From Microthrixaceae bacterium (lineage in GTDB: Bacteria > Actinomycetota > Acidimicrobiia > Acidimicrobiales > Acidimicrobilacustridaceae), in contig CANFQA010000021.1 in the NCBI GenBank assembly GCA_947449015.1, forward strand, positions 1 through 42,824: 42,824 bases of DNA. Direction: 5' to 3'. The translations under genes were made by a program, and so were the position numbers. Positions 25,717 through 34,778 of this stretch are shown piece by piece (position 1 is the first letter of the stretch; each line of letters begins with the position of its first letter). Below the pieces are notes generated by a model. It saw nothing but the letters and a program-made list of their open reading frames with translations, searched no databases and was not told the origin of the DNA.

Positions 25717-26685
25717 TCAGTGGCCGTTGGCTTCGAGCCAGCGTTCAGCGTCAATGGCGGCCATGCAGCCTGATCCAGCAGCAGTAATGGCTTGGCGGTA
25801 GACGTGGTCCTGGACATCGCCGCAGGCGAAGACCCCGTCGACATTGGTGAGCGAACCGCTGTGGGTAATGAGATAGCCACTTTCCTCAAGGTCGAGCTGA
25901 CCCACGAAGAGGTCGGTATTGGGGCGATGACCGATAGCCACGAAGACCCCGGTGACATCAAGACGCCGTTGTTCGCCGGTGATCGTGTCAGTGAGGGTCA
26001 TGCCCTCCACCGTGGTGTCGCCGTGAATGGCGCTGACCGTGGAGTTCCACGCGAAGCGGATCTTCTCGTTAGCCATGACCCGATCCCGCATGATCTTTGA
26101 TGCCCGCAACTCGTCCCGACGGTGAACAAGCGTCACGGTGCGGGCGAATTTGGTGAGAAACAGGGCTTCCTCGGCGGCGGAATCGCCACCGCCGACCACG
26201 GCAATGTCGTGATCCCTGAAGAAGAACCCGTCGCAGGTGGCGCAGGTGGACAAACCATGTCCGAGCAGGCGGGACTCCTCAGGAAGTCCCAGCATCAGCG
26301 ATTGGGCCCCGGTGGACACGATGACGGCTTTGGCCCGGTAGGTGGGCTCTGGTGTGGTGGGATCGCCCACCCAGACCCCGAAGGGGGAGGCACTCAGGTC
26401 GACCCGGCTCACCTTGGCAGTCTCAATGTCTGTGCCGAAGCGAAGAGCCTGCTCGCGGAAGCGGGACATGAGCTCGGGCCCCATGATTCCGTCGGGCCAG
26501 CCGGGGAAATTCTCGACCTCAGTTGTGAGCATCAATTGCCCACCCGGCTGATCGCTGGTGGATGACGGCTCACCCTCGATGAGCAGCGGTTCGAGATTGG
26601 CGCGAGCCGTGTAAATGGCCGAGGTGAGCCCGGCGGGACCGGAACCGATGATGATGACGTTGCGAATCGACGAATTCTCAGACAT
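25717..26685 (-). CDS. trxB: Thioredoxin reductase
   Basis: This is a 322-residue flavoprotein. It has the FAD-binding motif IIGSGPAGLTSAIYTARANL, the redox-active pair CATC in GLSTCATCDGFFFRD, the NADPH-binding GGGDSAAEEALFL and the C-terminal GVFACGDVQDHVYRQAITAAGSGCMAA. It transfers electrons from NADPH to thioredoxin. Its length and motifs are those of the low-molecular-weight family. Confidence 0.97.
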   Translation of the reverse strand: MSENSSIRNVIIIGSGPAGLTSAIYTARANLEPLLIEGEPSSTSDQPGGQLMLTTEVENFPGWPDGIMGPELMSRFREQALRFGTDIETAKVSRVDLSASPFGVWVGDPTTPEPTYRAKAVIVSTGAQSLMLGLPEESRLLGHGLSTCATCDGFFFRDHDIAVVGGGDSAAEEALFLTKFARTVTLVHRRDELRASKIMRDRVMANEKIRFAWNSTVSAIHGDTTVEGMTLTDTITGEQRRLDVTGVFVAIGHRPNTDLFVGQLDLEESGYLITHSGSLTNVDGVFACGDVQDHVYRQAITAAGSGCMAAIDAERWLEANGH

Positions 26686-26746
26686 TGGGGGGACTTCCAG
26701 TGGGGAGTGGATTGGCGGTGAACCGCCAGCGGTTGGGTTGAACGCG

Positions 26747-27121
26747 TTAGGGGCGGTTGGTATTCCCAGCGGGGTGGCGCCGGCGGAACACGAGCAATCC
26801 GCCGATGAGGCTGGCGAGTCCGAGGATCAAATAGGGCAGCCAGACGCTGGACGGAAGAATGGCGTCGAGGAATCGAACAAGCAGCACGATGGTCATTACG
26901 ACCGCCACAATGCCGAGCACGACGGCCAGGAGGCCGAACACCGTGACCCGGGCGATTGAGAGAATGGTGCCGGTGGTGCGAACACTGACGGCGTCAACGG
27001 TAGAAACCACCATGTCAGCGGCCTGGGCCGGCCAGTCGCCGGAGCCCGAAACCGACGGGATCGGGTTGGCCGATCCGTTGGCCGATGGGTTGGCCGATGC
27101 GTTGAACCGTCTGGACTCCAT
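26747..27121 (-). CDS. Small membrane protein with two transmembrane segments
   Basis: This is a 124-residue protein, unrecognised. The N-terminus is rich in Asn/Ala/Ser/Pro and built from imperfect SAN(P/G) units, reflecting a 12-bp imperfect DNA repeat near 27066-27104. Two hydrophobic segments (about 52-83 and 92-112) surround a short loop, and a basic FRRRHP tail follows. It sits between the kinase gene and trxB on the same strand. The helix pair resembles holin-like actinobacterial membrane proteins, but this is not established. Confidence 0.65.
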   Translation of the reverse strand: MESRRFNASANPSANGSANPIPSVSGSGDWPAQAADMVVSTVDAVSVRTTGTILSIARVTVFGLLAVVLGIVAVVMTIVLLVRFLDAILPSSVWLPYLILGLASLIGGLLVFRRRHPAGNTNRP

Positions 27122-27155
27122 GAAATGGAATCCTACCCAGCGCGACCCTCAGCGT

Positions 27156-28655
27156 TCACTGGGCGCTGAGGCCAACCTCGGTGATTGCCACATGCGGCGT
27201 CGGTGCGTCACCAAGATCGGTGATCCAGATCAGCACCGAGGATGCCTGCACCTGCGCAAGGGAGAGGTCGACGCCGCCACCGATGGCGCGAGCAGACGCG
27301 ATCGACGTGCCCCACCCAGCGAGAGTGCTTGGGGCCACGCCATCAACGGTGTGGATCTCCACCGACCACCCAGTGGTTGGTGAATCAATGGAGATGTGCC
27401 CGATCCGATGTGTCGAGGAAAGGTCGATGATGAGTCCGACGCCGGCTTTGAGGTTGCCGAAGTTACGCGTGGCGTAGTCCTCGGTTTGCCAACTGGTGAG
27501 CGGGTCACCATCGATCGCGTTTCGGGCTGAGGCGTCATTCTCTGTGGGTGCACCAGCACCGGCAGGGTCGAACGAGCGCGCACCGCCAAGAGCGATCGAC
27601 GCTGGTGGCGCTGTCGTCGTTGAAGGATCAGGTGCGAACAGCGTGCGACCAACGGAGGTACTTGAAATCAGTAAAGCGATGAGTACGAGCGCAGTGACCA
27701 CGACGAGACTCACCAGCACTGTCGATCGACTACTGCGCGTCGTTACCGCAGGTGTCGCGTCGATTGAGTCCTCGACGCGCGCTTCGTTGCGCCCAGGCGT
27801 GTGCATTGCGATCGTGTGGTCTTCGTCGAGGCGGACCGACAGCAGCGCTGCACGCAGGTCATCGGCTGATGCATATCGGTCATCGGGATCACGCGAGAGC
27901 GCTCGCATCACAACGGCGTCGACGACAGGAGCGAGATCGTCGACAGTGAATGACGGAGGCATGGGATCGCGTTGCACTCTGGCAAGGGCGACTGCGGCGG
28001 TGCTGTCACCCACGAACGGCGCCGAGCCACAGATGATCTCGTAGAGCACAGCGCCGAGTGCGTAGATGTCAGTGCGCGCATCAACGGGACTTCCGGTCAC
28101 CTGTTCGGGCGCGAGGTACTTCACGGTGCCAATGAGTTGATTGGTCCGTGTGAGATCGGGTTCGTCGAGAACTTTGGCGATTCCGAAGTCGGTGACGAGA
28201 ACGCGGCCATCGTCAGACAACAAGATGTTGGCCGGCTTCACATCGCGATGGATGACGCCGGCACGATGTGCGCATGAAAGCGCTGACGCGACTTCGGCTC
28301 CGATGTGGATCATCTCGATGGGTTCCAGGCGGCCACGTTCATCGAGGTATTCGCGCAACGTTCGGCCACGGACCAACTCCATCACGATCGCTTCACTTGT
28401 CCCGACCTCGCAGGTGTCAAAGATTGCAACGATGGAGGGGTGAACAAGCCGGGCTGCGGCAACTGCTTCGGTATGGAAGCGCGCGCGCAGTGCTGGGTCG
28501 CTGGCAACGTGGCCATGAAGGATCTTGACCGCAACCGCGCGTCCGAGAATTTCGTCGTCGGCACACCACACTTCGGCCATGCCACCGCTGGCCAAATGGA
28601 AACGGAGTCGGTAGCGCCCGCCGAGCAGGGCGCCGACTACCACTGAGTCGCTCAT
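27156..28655 (-). CDS. Membrane Ser/Thr protein kinase with a discoidin-like extracytoplasmic domain
   Basis: This is a 499-residue protein from ATG 28655. The kinase domain (about 10-275) is complete: glycine loop ASGGMAEVW, Lys44 in AVAVKIL, HRDVKPANILL at 136-146, and TDFGIAK at 155-161. A hydrophobic segment at about 312-333 crosses the membrane. The outer part (about 355-495) has the NAIDGDPLTSWQTEDY pattern of a carbohydrate-binding discoidin-like fold, as at the end of mycobacterial MviN. The locus matches mviN (Rv3910), but no MurJ flippase domain is present. It could phosphorylate cell-wall regulators in response to an external ligand. Confidence 0.88.
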   Translation of the reverse strand: MSDSVVVGALLGGRYRLRFHLASGGMAEVWCADDEILGRAVAVKILHGHVASDPALRARFHTEAVAAARLVHPSIVAIFDTCEVGTSEAIVMELVRGRTLREYLDERGRLEPIEMIHIGAEVASALSCAHRAGVIHRDVKPANILLSDDGRVLVTDFGIAKVLDEPDLTRTNQLIGTVKYLAPEQVTGSPVDARTDIYALGAVLYEIICGSAPFVGDSTAAVALARVQRDPMPPSFTVDDLAPVVDAVVMRALSRDPDDRYASADDLRAALLSVRLDEDHTIAMHTPGRNEARVEDSIDATPAVTTRSSRSTVLVSLVVVTALVLIALLISSTSVGRTLFAPDPSTTTAPPASIALGGARSFDPAGAGAPTENDASARNAIDGDPLTSWQTEDYATRNFGNLKAGVGLIIDLSSTHRIGHISIDSPTTGWSVEIHTVDGVAPSTLAGWGTSIASARAIGGGVDLSLAQVQASSVLIWITDLGDAPTPHVAITEVGLSAQ

Positions 28656-28680
28656 CGTGGCGTGAGAGGTTCGAGCGGGT

Positions 28681-29520
28681 TCACCCGCGCAGGTAGCACA
28701 TACCGATGACGCCTGGTCCGCCATGTGTGCCGATGACGGCGCCAATGGTGCCGAGGCGAATCGATTCGCGCGGGTAACGCGAGGAAATCATCTCGAGGAA
28801 GACGTCAATGTCCTCTGCGTTGCCGTGAAGGATCGAGAGTTGTTCGACGACTGGTTCATTGAACAACTGATCGCGCATCCACTCGAGTGCACGACGACGT
28901 GTTCGCTGTTTGCCGGCTTCCTCAACCGCACCATCTTTGATGTGGATAATCGGCTTCACTGAGAGCATCGATCCAAGCAGCGCCTTGGCACTTCCGATGC
29001 GTCCACCCTTTTTGAGGTTCTCGAGGGTGTCGAGTGCTCCGTAGATTTCGGTGCGCGGGATCATCGAGGTGACAAGTGCTTCGACCGCGTCCGCGTCCGC
29101 GCCGCTCGCAGCGAGTGCGCTGGCCGCGAGCACCATGGTGCCGAGCCCACCGGTCAACGACAGGCTGTCGATGACTCGAACATCGATCTGGCCGGCAAGC
29201 GAACCGGCTGCGGTGCGCGCCGATTGCATCGTGGCTGACAGTTCGGAAGAGAGGTTGATGCACACCACGGCAGTCGCGCCAGCTTCGGCTGCTTCGCGAA
29301 ATGTCTGTTCGAAACGTCCCGGCGACGGGGCCGAGGTTTCGGGGAGAATGCCGGTCGAGGCCATCTTGGCGTAAAAGTCGGAAACGGAAAGTTGCTCGCG
29401 GTCGACGAATTCTTCGGTACCGAAGCGGATGTTGAGCGGCACCACTCGAATGCCGGCGGCGGCAGCCTGCTCCTCGGTGAGGTCGCAGGAACTGTCAGTC
29501 ACGATGTGTACGCCGGTCAT
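28681..29520 (-). CDS. DegV family fatty-acid-binding protein
   Basis: This is a 279-residue protein that begins VHIVTDSSCDLTEEQAAAAG and contains SAPSPGRFEQTF, INLSSELSATMQSAR and TLENLKKGGRIG. It ends GTHGGPGVIGMCYLRG; these are DegV signatures. Such proteins (FakB type) bind a fatty acid for phosphorylation by a FakA partner, which is not in the window. The start overlaps the stop of the DUF6049 gene by four bases, so they are coupled. Confidence 0.92.
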   Translation of the reverse strand: MTGVHIVTDSSCDLTEEQAAAAGIRVVPLNIRFGTEEFVDREQLSVSDFYAKMASTGILPETSAPSPGRFEQTFREAAEAGATAVVCINLSSELSATMQSARTAAGSLAGQIDVRVIDSLSLTGGLGTMVLAASALAASGADADAVEALVTSMIPRTEIYGALDTLENLKKGGRIGSAKALLGSMLSVKPIIHIKDGAVEEAGKQRTRRRALEWMRDQLFNEPVVEQLSILHGNAEDIDVFLEMISSRYPRESIRLGTIGAVIGTHGGPGVIGMCYLRG

Positions 29521-31631
29521 TGTTCCCCCATGGTCGAGTCGCTGGGGGGAGCGTACTCAGCGGATGGTCCCGACGAGAGCGGTTCACGTTGCGTTGCATT
29601 CTCGGATCCGACCAGACGAGAGGCGCGCCGCGCCGTGCGATGGTGACGGATCCACCAGATCAGTAGGAACAGACCTGCCCCGATCGAGAGCACAAGGCCG
29701 ATACCGGAGATCGCAGTGGACCGAACAGTGAAACGGGCGTGGGTGACTGACACGATGGAGTCGGGAGAGGTCACCACCACATCGAGGGGGAATGCGCCCG
29801 AGGCACGCGTGGTCACTCTGGCATCGATACGAGTGGTCGTGCCTGGCGCGAGCACTTGGTCGAACTCCGCTCCATCGGGGAAGTCGAGCTTGGCGCTCTG
29901 CAGGCTCACATGAACATGCGCAGGGACCTGCAGGCGGTTCTCGATGTTCAGCGGAACCTTTCCTGACTGAGAGGTCAGGGTAACCACCTGTTCAGGAGTC
30001 ATCACGATCTCGTTGGTGACCGATTGGATTGCGAAGTTGGTTGACGCGAGCACGGTGGAGCGGTTCCGGTCGGAAAGCGATCGATCACCCGAGGCCAGTG
30101 CTCGATGAACGGCCGAGCCGGTGAGTGCAGGAGTTTCCGGCACGGTGGCCACAAGACCGCTGATTGCGCGATCGGCGATGCGCAGTTCATCGGGATAGGA
30201 GCCGAGGGAGGAAGGGTCCTCCGCGGTGACCGTGCGCAGGATGGGGACCAAGGTGCCGCTGTTGTCGTAGGCGGTGGCCACATCAGTCACCGCGAAGAGG
30301 TCGTCGATACGAACCGGTGCGACCAATGCCGCGCCGGCATCGCCGGCATCGGCACCATCGCGAGACGACAACGCCCCGAGCAAGGCACGCAAAGTGTCGG
30401 CAGAGGTTGCACCGGAAACGACAACAGCGAGCCCCTGAGCCGGTCTCCGGTTGGAAATGCTCATGATGGCTAGCTCCGCAAGCGCGTTCTGCGCGGAGGC
30501 CACCGGATTGGTCCCGTCAAGGAGCCGCGCGCTGATCGCCGTTTCGGCGGCCAGGGCATGGAGACGGTGACCGCTCGCGCTTCGGACATCGAATCCGGTG
30601 GTCGGAGCCGGGGTTGTGCTCGGATCAACGACCAGTTGGTCGCTGGGCACGATCACCGAGTTCGCATCATGAGTGAAAAGGGTGTCGAGTCCGTCGGGAC
30701 CGATCGTGGGGTTGAGAACGGCAGTGTTGGCACCCGGTGCCGCGCCGGCCATGGCGGACATCGTCGAGCGACCCACCGAGAACTGGGTGTCGAGTTCGGC
30801 AGTGAGTCCAGCGTCCAACCAGGAACCGAGAGCGATCGGTGCATAGGTGGAGGCAAGAAGCTGATGTGTGGGCGTGGGCCGGATGGCGGTGAGCAGCGAT
30901 CCTTCGTCTGGCGATGCGACGGCGGCTGCGTCAGTCATCGTGCTTGCACTCGGAAGGTTGGTGAATGGAACTGCCGGGAAGTCAGTGAGCACCCGGAGTC
31001 CATCGAAAAGCTGCTGGGCGGCGTGCTCGTCGAGATAGGGACTGCCATCAAGGGCGAGCGACTGGGGTTGGCGTTGTTCGATGATGAGACCCACCGCAAG
31101 CGGTGGTGTCGTCGAGTCGGCGTCTGGAAGCCGGATCAGCTGGGTGACGATGGAGGCGAGTCGACTGCCTTTCGCGTCAACTGCTTCGATCAGCACTGGG
31201 TACACACCGGGGCTGTCGAGCACGACGCCACCGTCGGGCGTTGGCCAGGTGTCGGTGACAGGAACGCTGATCGCCACGGTGGAGTTCTCCGAGGGCGCAG
31301 TGGCAGTCCCGCGCATCAGGGTTCCTGCTGACCGGTTGCCGGCGATGGATTGATTGAGCGCTGAGCGATCCCACACGGCGGTTTGTACCGAGAAGGCGAT
31401 TGATGCCCCGTCGGGGAGGTTCTCGGCGAGGACATTGGCTCGGAAGGTGCCAACCGGACCGACCCAGTTGGTGACCGATCGCAGACGCAGTTCCAGAATT
31501 CCGCCTTGTGAGGTCTGGCTCGCCGTGGTCCCAATCGACTGAGTCGACCCCAGGCTCGGGGCGAGCAAGAGCAGTGCCGAGGTCATGAGGACGGTCAATA
31601 ACAGGATCGACCCGGCACGCAGTCGGCTCAT
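29517..31631 (-). CDS. DUF6049 family membrane-anchored exported protein (Rv3909-like)
   Basis: This is a 704-residue protein with a signal-anchor (about 5-30), a long extracytoplasmic beta-rich region and one C-terminal helix (about 648-668) followed by a basic RHHRTARRASR tail. Position and layout match the protein encoded next to mviN in actinobacteria (Rv3909), of unknown function and suspected to act in the cell envelope. It overlaps the GNAT gene and the degV gene by four bases on either side. Confidence 0.78.
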   Translation of the reverse strand: MSRLRAGSILLLTVLMTSALLLLAPSLGSTQSIGTTASQTSQGGILELRLRSVTNWVGPVGTFRANVLAENLPDGASIAFSVQTAVWDRSALNQSIAGNRSAGTLMRGTATAPSENSTVAISVPVTDTWPTPDGGVVLDSPGVYPVLIEAVDAKGSRLASIVTQLIRLPDADSTTPPLAVGLIIEQRQPQSLALDGSPYLDEHAAQQLFDGLRVLTDFPAVPFTNLPSASTMTDAAAVASPDEGSLLTAIRPTPTHQLLASTYAPIALGSWLDAGLTAELDTQFSVGRSTMSAMAGAAPGANTAVLNPTIGPDGLDTLFTHDANSVIVPSDQLVVDPSTTPAPTTGFDVRSASGHRLHALAAETAISARLLDGTNPVASAQNALAELAIMSISNRRPAQGLAVVVSGATSADTLRALLGALSSRDGADAGDAGAALVAPVRIDDLFAVTDVATAYDNSGTLVPILRTVTAEDPSSLGSYPDELRIADRAISGLVATVPETPALTGSAVHRALASGDRSLSDRNRSTVLASTNFAIQSVTNEIVMTPEQVVTLTSQSGKVPLNIENRLQVPAHVHVSLQSAKLDFPDGAEFDQVLAPGTTTRIDARVTTRASGAFPLDVVVTSPDSIVSVTHARFTVRSTAISGIGLVLSIGAGLFLLIWWIRHHRTARRASRLVGSENATQREPLSSGPSAEYAPPSDSTMGEQ

Positions 31632-32341
31632 TGGGCGTCGCCAAAGTCGCAGCGCAAAACAGCCAAGCCTGTGGGCTCCAACACGAAGCCAAGACGGAGG
31701 TAGAGCTCGAGCGCCCGTGTGTTGGTCTCCTGGGTGTTGACATAGAGCTGTGTGCAGTGGTGACGGCGCACCCAGTGGAGCGAATCAGCGATTAGGGCGG
31801 TTCCCAGACCCTGTCCGCAATGATCGGGATGGACGGCAAGTCGTTGTAGATAGCCGGTGGATTCGGCGAATCCGGTGACCTGGTAGCCGAGCACCTGATG
31901 GTCGGTGATGACCCGGAACCGCGATCGGGGTGTGGCCATGCGGGCCTCGGTGAGCCCATCTGCGGTGAGACGCCAGAACGGCTCGAATGCCAGACCATCA
32001 AGTTCGAGCGCAGGAGCGATATCTCGCCGACCCCCACGACGGATCCTCTGCGAGGGCCGTGAGTGATCTGGGATGTCGCCGAGATCATGGCGCAGCAGGT
32101 GCAAACGCTCATGAAGGATGAATCCCGCGGCTTCGAATGGTGGCTGTTCGGTGTTGGCCAGCGCGGGGGTGAGGGCGGTGAGGTACCCACGTCGGCGGAT
32201 CTCTGCGAGGGCGCGACCGATCCCCGCTGGTGTCGGGATCGAACCCGGTCGCGGGCTGAGGAGAGCGATGCGATCATCGCCTCTCCAGGTGCCGATGCGG
32301 AACCGGTCGATGTCTCGTGCGTTCGGGGCGAGTCGTTGCAT
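31628..32341 (-). CDS. GNAT family N-acetyltransferase
   Basis: This is a 237-residue protein. The C-terminal half has the acetyl-CoA motif LQRLAVHPDHCGQGLGTALI and TNTRALELYLRLGFVLEP, typical of GNAT enzymes. The N-terminal half is divergent and may be a degenerate second GNAT fold. The substrate is unknown. On the minus strand TAGTCT lies 12 bases before the ATG and may be a -10 box. The gene opens a tightly overlapping run with the DUF6049 and degV genes. In Mycobacterium a NUDIX gene (mutT4) occupies this place. Confidence 0.82.
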   Translation of the reverse strand: MQRLAPNARDIDRFRIGTWRGDDRIALLSPRPGSIPTPAGIGRALAEIRRRGYLTALTPALANTEQPPFEAAGFILHERLHLLRHDLGDIPDHSRPSQRIRRGGRRDIAPALELDGLAFEPFWRLTADGLTEARMATPRSRFRVITDHQVLGYQVTGFAESTGYLQRLAVHPDHCGQGLGTALIADSLHWVRRHHCTQLYVNTQETNTRALELYLRLGFVLEPTGLAVLRCDFGDAQ

Positions 32342-32503
32342 GGACGTGTCATCAGACTACGACGCGCTGAAGGCCGTACCCCTGCGCGGAGTTGGGTGGC
32401 GTCGTCACCACCCACAGTTACGACCCAGGGATCTGAGCCAGGGATCTGGCCAGTGCTCTGAGCTGTGTTCCCACCGGTGTCTCGGGACGGTTGTGTCCCA
32501 CCG

Positions 32504-32509
32504 GTAGCC
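32504..32509 (+). promoter_or_regulatory. -10-like box TAGCCT next to GTG 32518
   Basis: TAGCCT ends eight bases before the pcnA GTG, with no Shine-Dalgarno sequence between them. That arrangement fits a leaderless transcript. Confidence 0.4.
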
Positions 32510-32517
32510 TCCGAGCC

Positions 32518-33954
32518 GTGATCCCCGACCGACTCCGCCCAGTACTTGAGCGAACTGCACCCCTGGCGGAGCGTTTCGCGGAGGCTGGGCATTCGCTGTA
32601 CCTCGTTGGCGGTGTGGTTCGAGACCTTCTTTTAGGTCGCGATATGCGTTCCGGGCGCGATATTGACCTGACCACGGACGCGCTACCGGCCGAAACCAAG
32701 CGACTGGTCAGCGGTTGGGCCGATTCGGTGTGGTCCCAGGGCGAGCGGTTCGGCACCATTGGATGCCGCACCGATGGTTGGGATTTCGAGATCACCACCC
32801 ATCGGGCCGAGGCCTATGACCCCGACTCCCGCAAGCCTGAGGTGGTGTTCTCCGAGGTCATTGAGGCCGATCTCTCCCGTCGGGACTTCACGGTGAACGC
32901 CATGGCGCTGGCCCTTCCAGAGCCGGTCCTCATCGATCCGTTTGATGGCGCCGCCGATCTTGCCGCCGGCCGTCTTCGGACGCCGCTGGCACCCGAATCC
33001 TCGTTCTCCGACGATCCGCTGCGCATGTTGCGGGCGGCCCGGTTCATTGCTGGGTATGGACTCGTGCCCGATGACGAACTGGTAGCAGCTGTGCGCTCTA
33101 TGGCATCGCGGCTGTCCATCGTGTCTGCCGAGCGGATCCGCGACGAGTTCGACAAGCTCCTTGTGGTCGAGGACCCCTCCCCGGGGCTGTTGTTCCTTGC
33201 GGACACCGGATTGATCGATGAGTTCCTGCCCGAGTTCTCGCGTATGCGACTCGAGCAGGACCCGATTCATCGCCATAAAGACGTGCTGACCCACACCATT
33301 GCGGTGGTGGCCAATACGAGACCCGAACGCATCGTTCGACTCTCGGCGCTCTATCACGACGTCGGCAAACCCAAGACCCGTGCCATTGGTGAAAGTGGCG
33401 TCTCGTTTCATCATCATGAGGTCGTGGGCGCCCGGATGACCCGCGAGCGGATGAAGGCGCTCAAGTACTCAACCGACGACATTGATGCGGTCAGTCGGCT
33501 GGTGTTCCTTCACCTTCGGTTTCACACCTATCAAATGGGTTGGACCGATTCGGCAGTGCGACGGTTCGTGCGCGATGCCGGTGATCTCCTACCGCAATTG
33601 ATCGAACTGACCCGCTGCGATTGCACCACCCGCAATGAGCGCAAGGCCGAAACCCTGCGGCGCCGTATGGATGAACTTGAGGAGCGCATCACCGAGTTGC
33701 GCGCCCGCGAGGAACTCGAGGCCATTCGTCCCGACCTTGATGGGACTGAGGTCATGGAACACCTGGAACTGCGACCCGGTCGCGATGTGGGCCGAGCGCT
33801 AAATTTCCTGATGGAATTGCGGCTGGAAGAAGGACCGCTTGGTCCCGAGGAGGCTCGACGCCGACTTGATCTGTGGTGGGCGCAGCAGCGTTCAGGACAG
33901 AGCTCGGGCGAACGCTCGAGCCAGAACTCTGGCCAGGGTGACGCTCAGGACTAG
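32518..33954 (+). CDS. pcnA: CCA tRNA nucleotidyltransferase
   Basis: This is a 478-residue protein from GTG 32518. The nucleotidyltransferase head contains SLYLVGGVVRDLLLGRD and RDIDLTTDALP, with the two catalytic Asp. Next come SRRDFTVNAMAL and ADLAAGRLRTPLAPESSFSDDPLRMLRAARF. An HD domain (LYHDVGKPKT) and a charged helical tail follow. It adds or repairs the 3'-CCA of tRNAs; the tRNA-Ile of this window lacks an encoded CCA. A TTG nine codons upstream is a weaker start. Confidence 0.94.
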   Translation: MIPDRLRPVLERTAPLAERFAEAGHSLYLVGGVVRDLLLGRDMRSGRDIDLTTDALPAETKRLVSGWADSVWSQGERFGTIGCRTDGWDFEITTHRAEAYDPDSRKPEVVFSEVIEADLSRRDFTVNAMALALPEPVLIDPFDGAADLAAGRLRTPLAPESSFSDDPLRMLRAARFIAGYGLVPDDELVAAVRSMASRLSIVSAERIRDEFDKLLVVEDPSPGLLFLADTGLIDEFLPEFSRMRLEQDPIHRHKDVLTHTIAVVANTRPERIVRLSALYHDVGKPKTRAIGESGVSFHHHEVVGARMTRERMKALKYSTDDIDAVSRLVFLHLRFHTYQMGWTDSAVRRFVRDAGDLLPQLIELTRCDCTTRNERKAETLRRRMDELEERITELRAREELEAIRPDLDGTEVMEHLELRPGRDVGRALNFLMELRLEEGPLGPEEARRRLDLWWAQQRSGQSSGERSSQNSGQGDAQD

Positions 33955-34679
33955 ATGCCGTCCTTGCGTCCGCGCAGGATGAGGGTGGCGGGCACCTGGG
34001 TCATGCTGTCGGCCCAGAACTGGCTTGGCGATGAACTCCGCCGGCTTTCGGGTTCCAGCAGGCTGTCGACTCGGAAGTTGGCCCGACCGAAGGAAGAGAA
34101 CAACTCGGCAATGCCGCGTGCTCGAACTCGATGCTCTCCAACGGTGATTGGAGTGGGATCGCCATAGGGACGGGCCACGCGTGGCGTTCCTGTGACCGAT
34201 TCCTCGAGCATGAGCGAAGCCGGATGCGGAAGTGAACAGGTGAGCGCCGAACCAGTGCGCAGCACGCGGTTGACCTGCCGAAGGACCCGATCGATATCGG
34301 GGACTCGTCCGAGTTCGAAGGTGGAAAGTGCGATGTCAATGGCATCAGCACGGACGAAGGCGAGTTCGGCGAGGTCTCCCTGATGGAGTTCGACGCGAAC
34401 TTCGTGGGCTTCAGCCAGATCGCGGGTGGCTTCGATATTGGCGGGGTCGGTGTCGATACCGATCACATGGGCGCCTTGCCGGGCAAGCGCCACAACATTG
34501 TGGCCGTGGCCCGTGCCGAGGATGAGGACACGACGGCCATCGGCATTGCCGAGGAGGCGAAGGGAACGTTCATCGTCGATATCGGGTCCGTAGGTCACGA
34601 CGTCAGTCGTGAGGTTCGCGTCGGCGGGGAAGGCAGCCGGCGATGGACGGGGCGCGAAACGGGACTCTGAGTAACTCAC
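33951..34679 (-). CDS. SAM-dependent methyltransferase
   Basis: This is a 242-residue protein from GTG 34679. The class I motif RRVLILGTGHGHNVVALARQ and the acidic end of strand two (VIGIDTD) bind SAM. DIALSTFELGRVPDIDRVLRQVNRVLRTG is the usual methyltransferase-11 region. The substrate is unknown. It is convergent with pcnA, and the two stop codons share the palindrome CTAG at 33951-33954. Confidence 0.85.
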   Translation of the reverse strand: MSYSESRFAPRPSPAAFPADANLTTDVVTYGPDIDDERSLRLLGNADGRRVLILGTGHGHNVVALARQGAHVIGIDTDPANIEATRDLAEAHEVRVELHQGDLAELAFVRADAIDIALSTFELGRVPDIDRVLRQVNRVLRTGSALTCSLPHPASLMLEESVTGTPRVARPYGDPTPITVGEHRVRARGIAELFSSFGRANFRVDSLLEPESRRSSSPSQFWADSMTQVPATLILRGRKDGI

Positions 34680-34763
34680 CGAAGCATTCTCCCGCGCTGG
34701 ACTGCTGAACCGGTGGACCGGTAGAAGATCGTTGCCGCGCGGGTTCCTGCGCCGTTCCGGTCG

Positions 34764-34769
34764 CTAGCC
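34764..34769 (+). promoter_or_regulatory. -10-like box TAGCCT next to GTG 34779
   Basis: TAGCCT ends nine bases before the GTG of the DUF5318 gene, with no Shine-Dalgarno sequence between them. It is the same arrangement as at pcnA. Confidence 0.4.
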
Positions 34770-34778
34770 TCGGAACCT

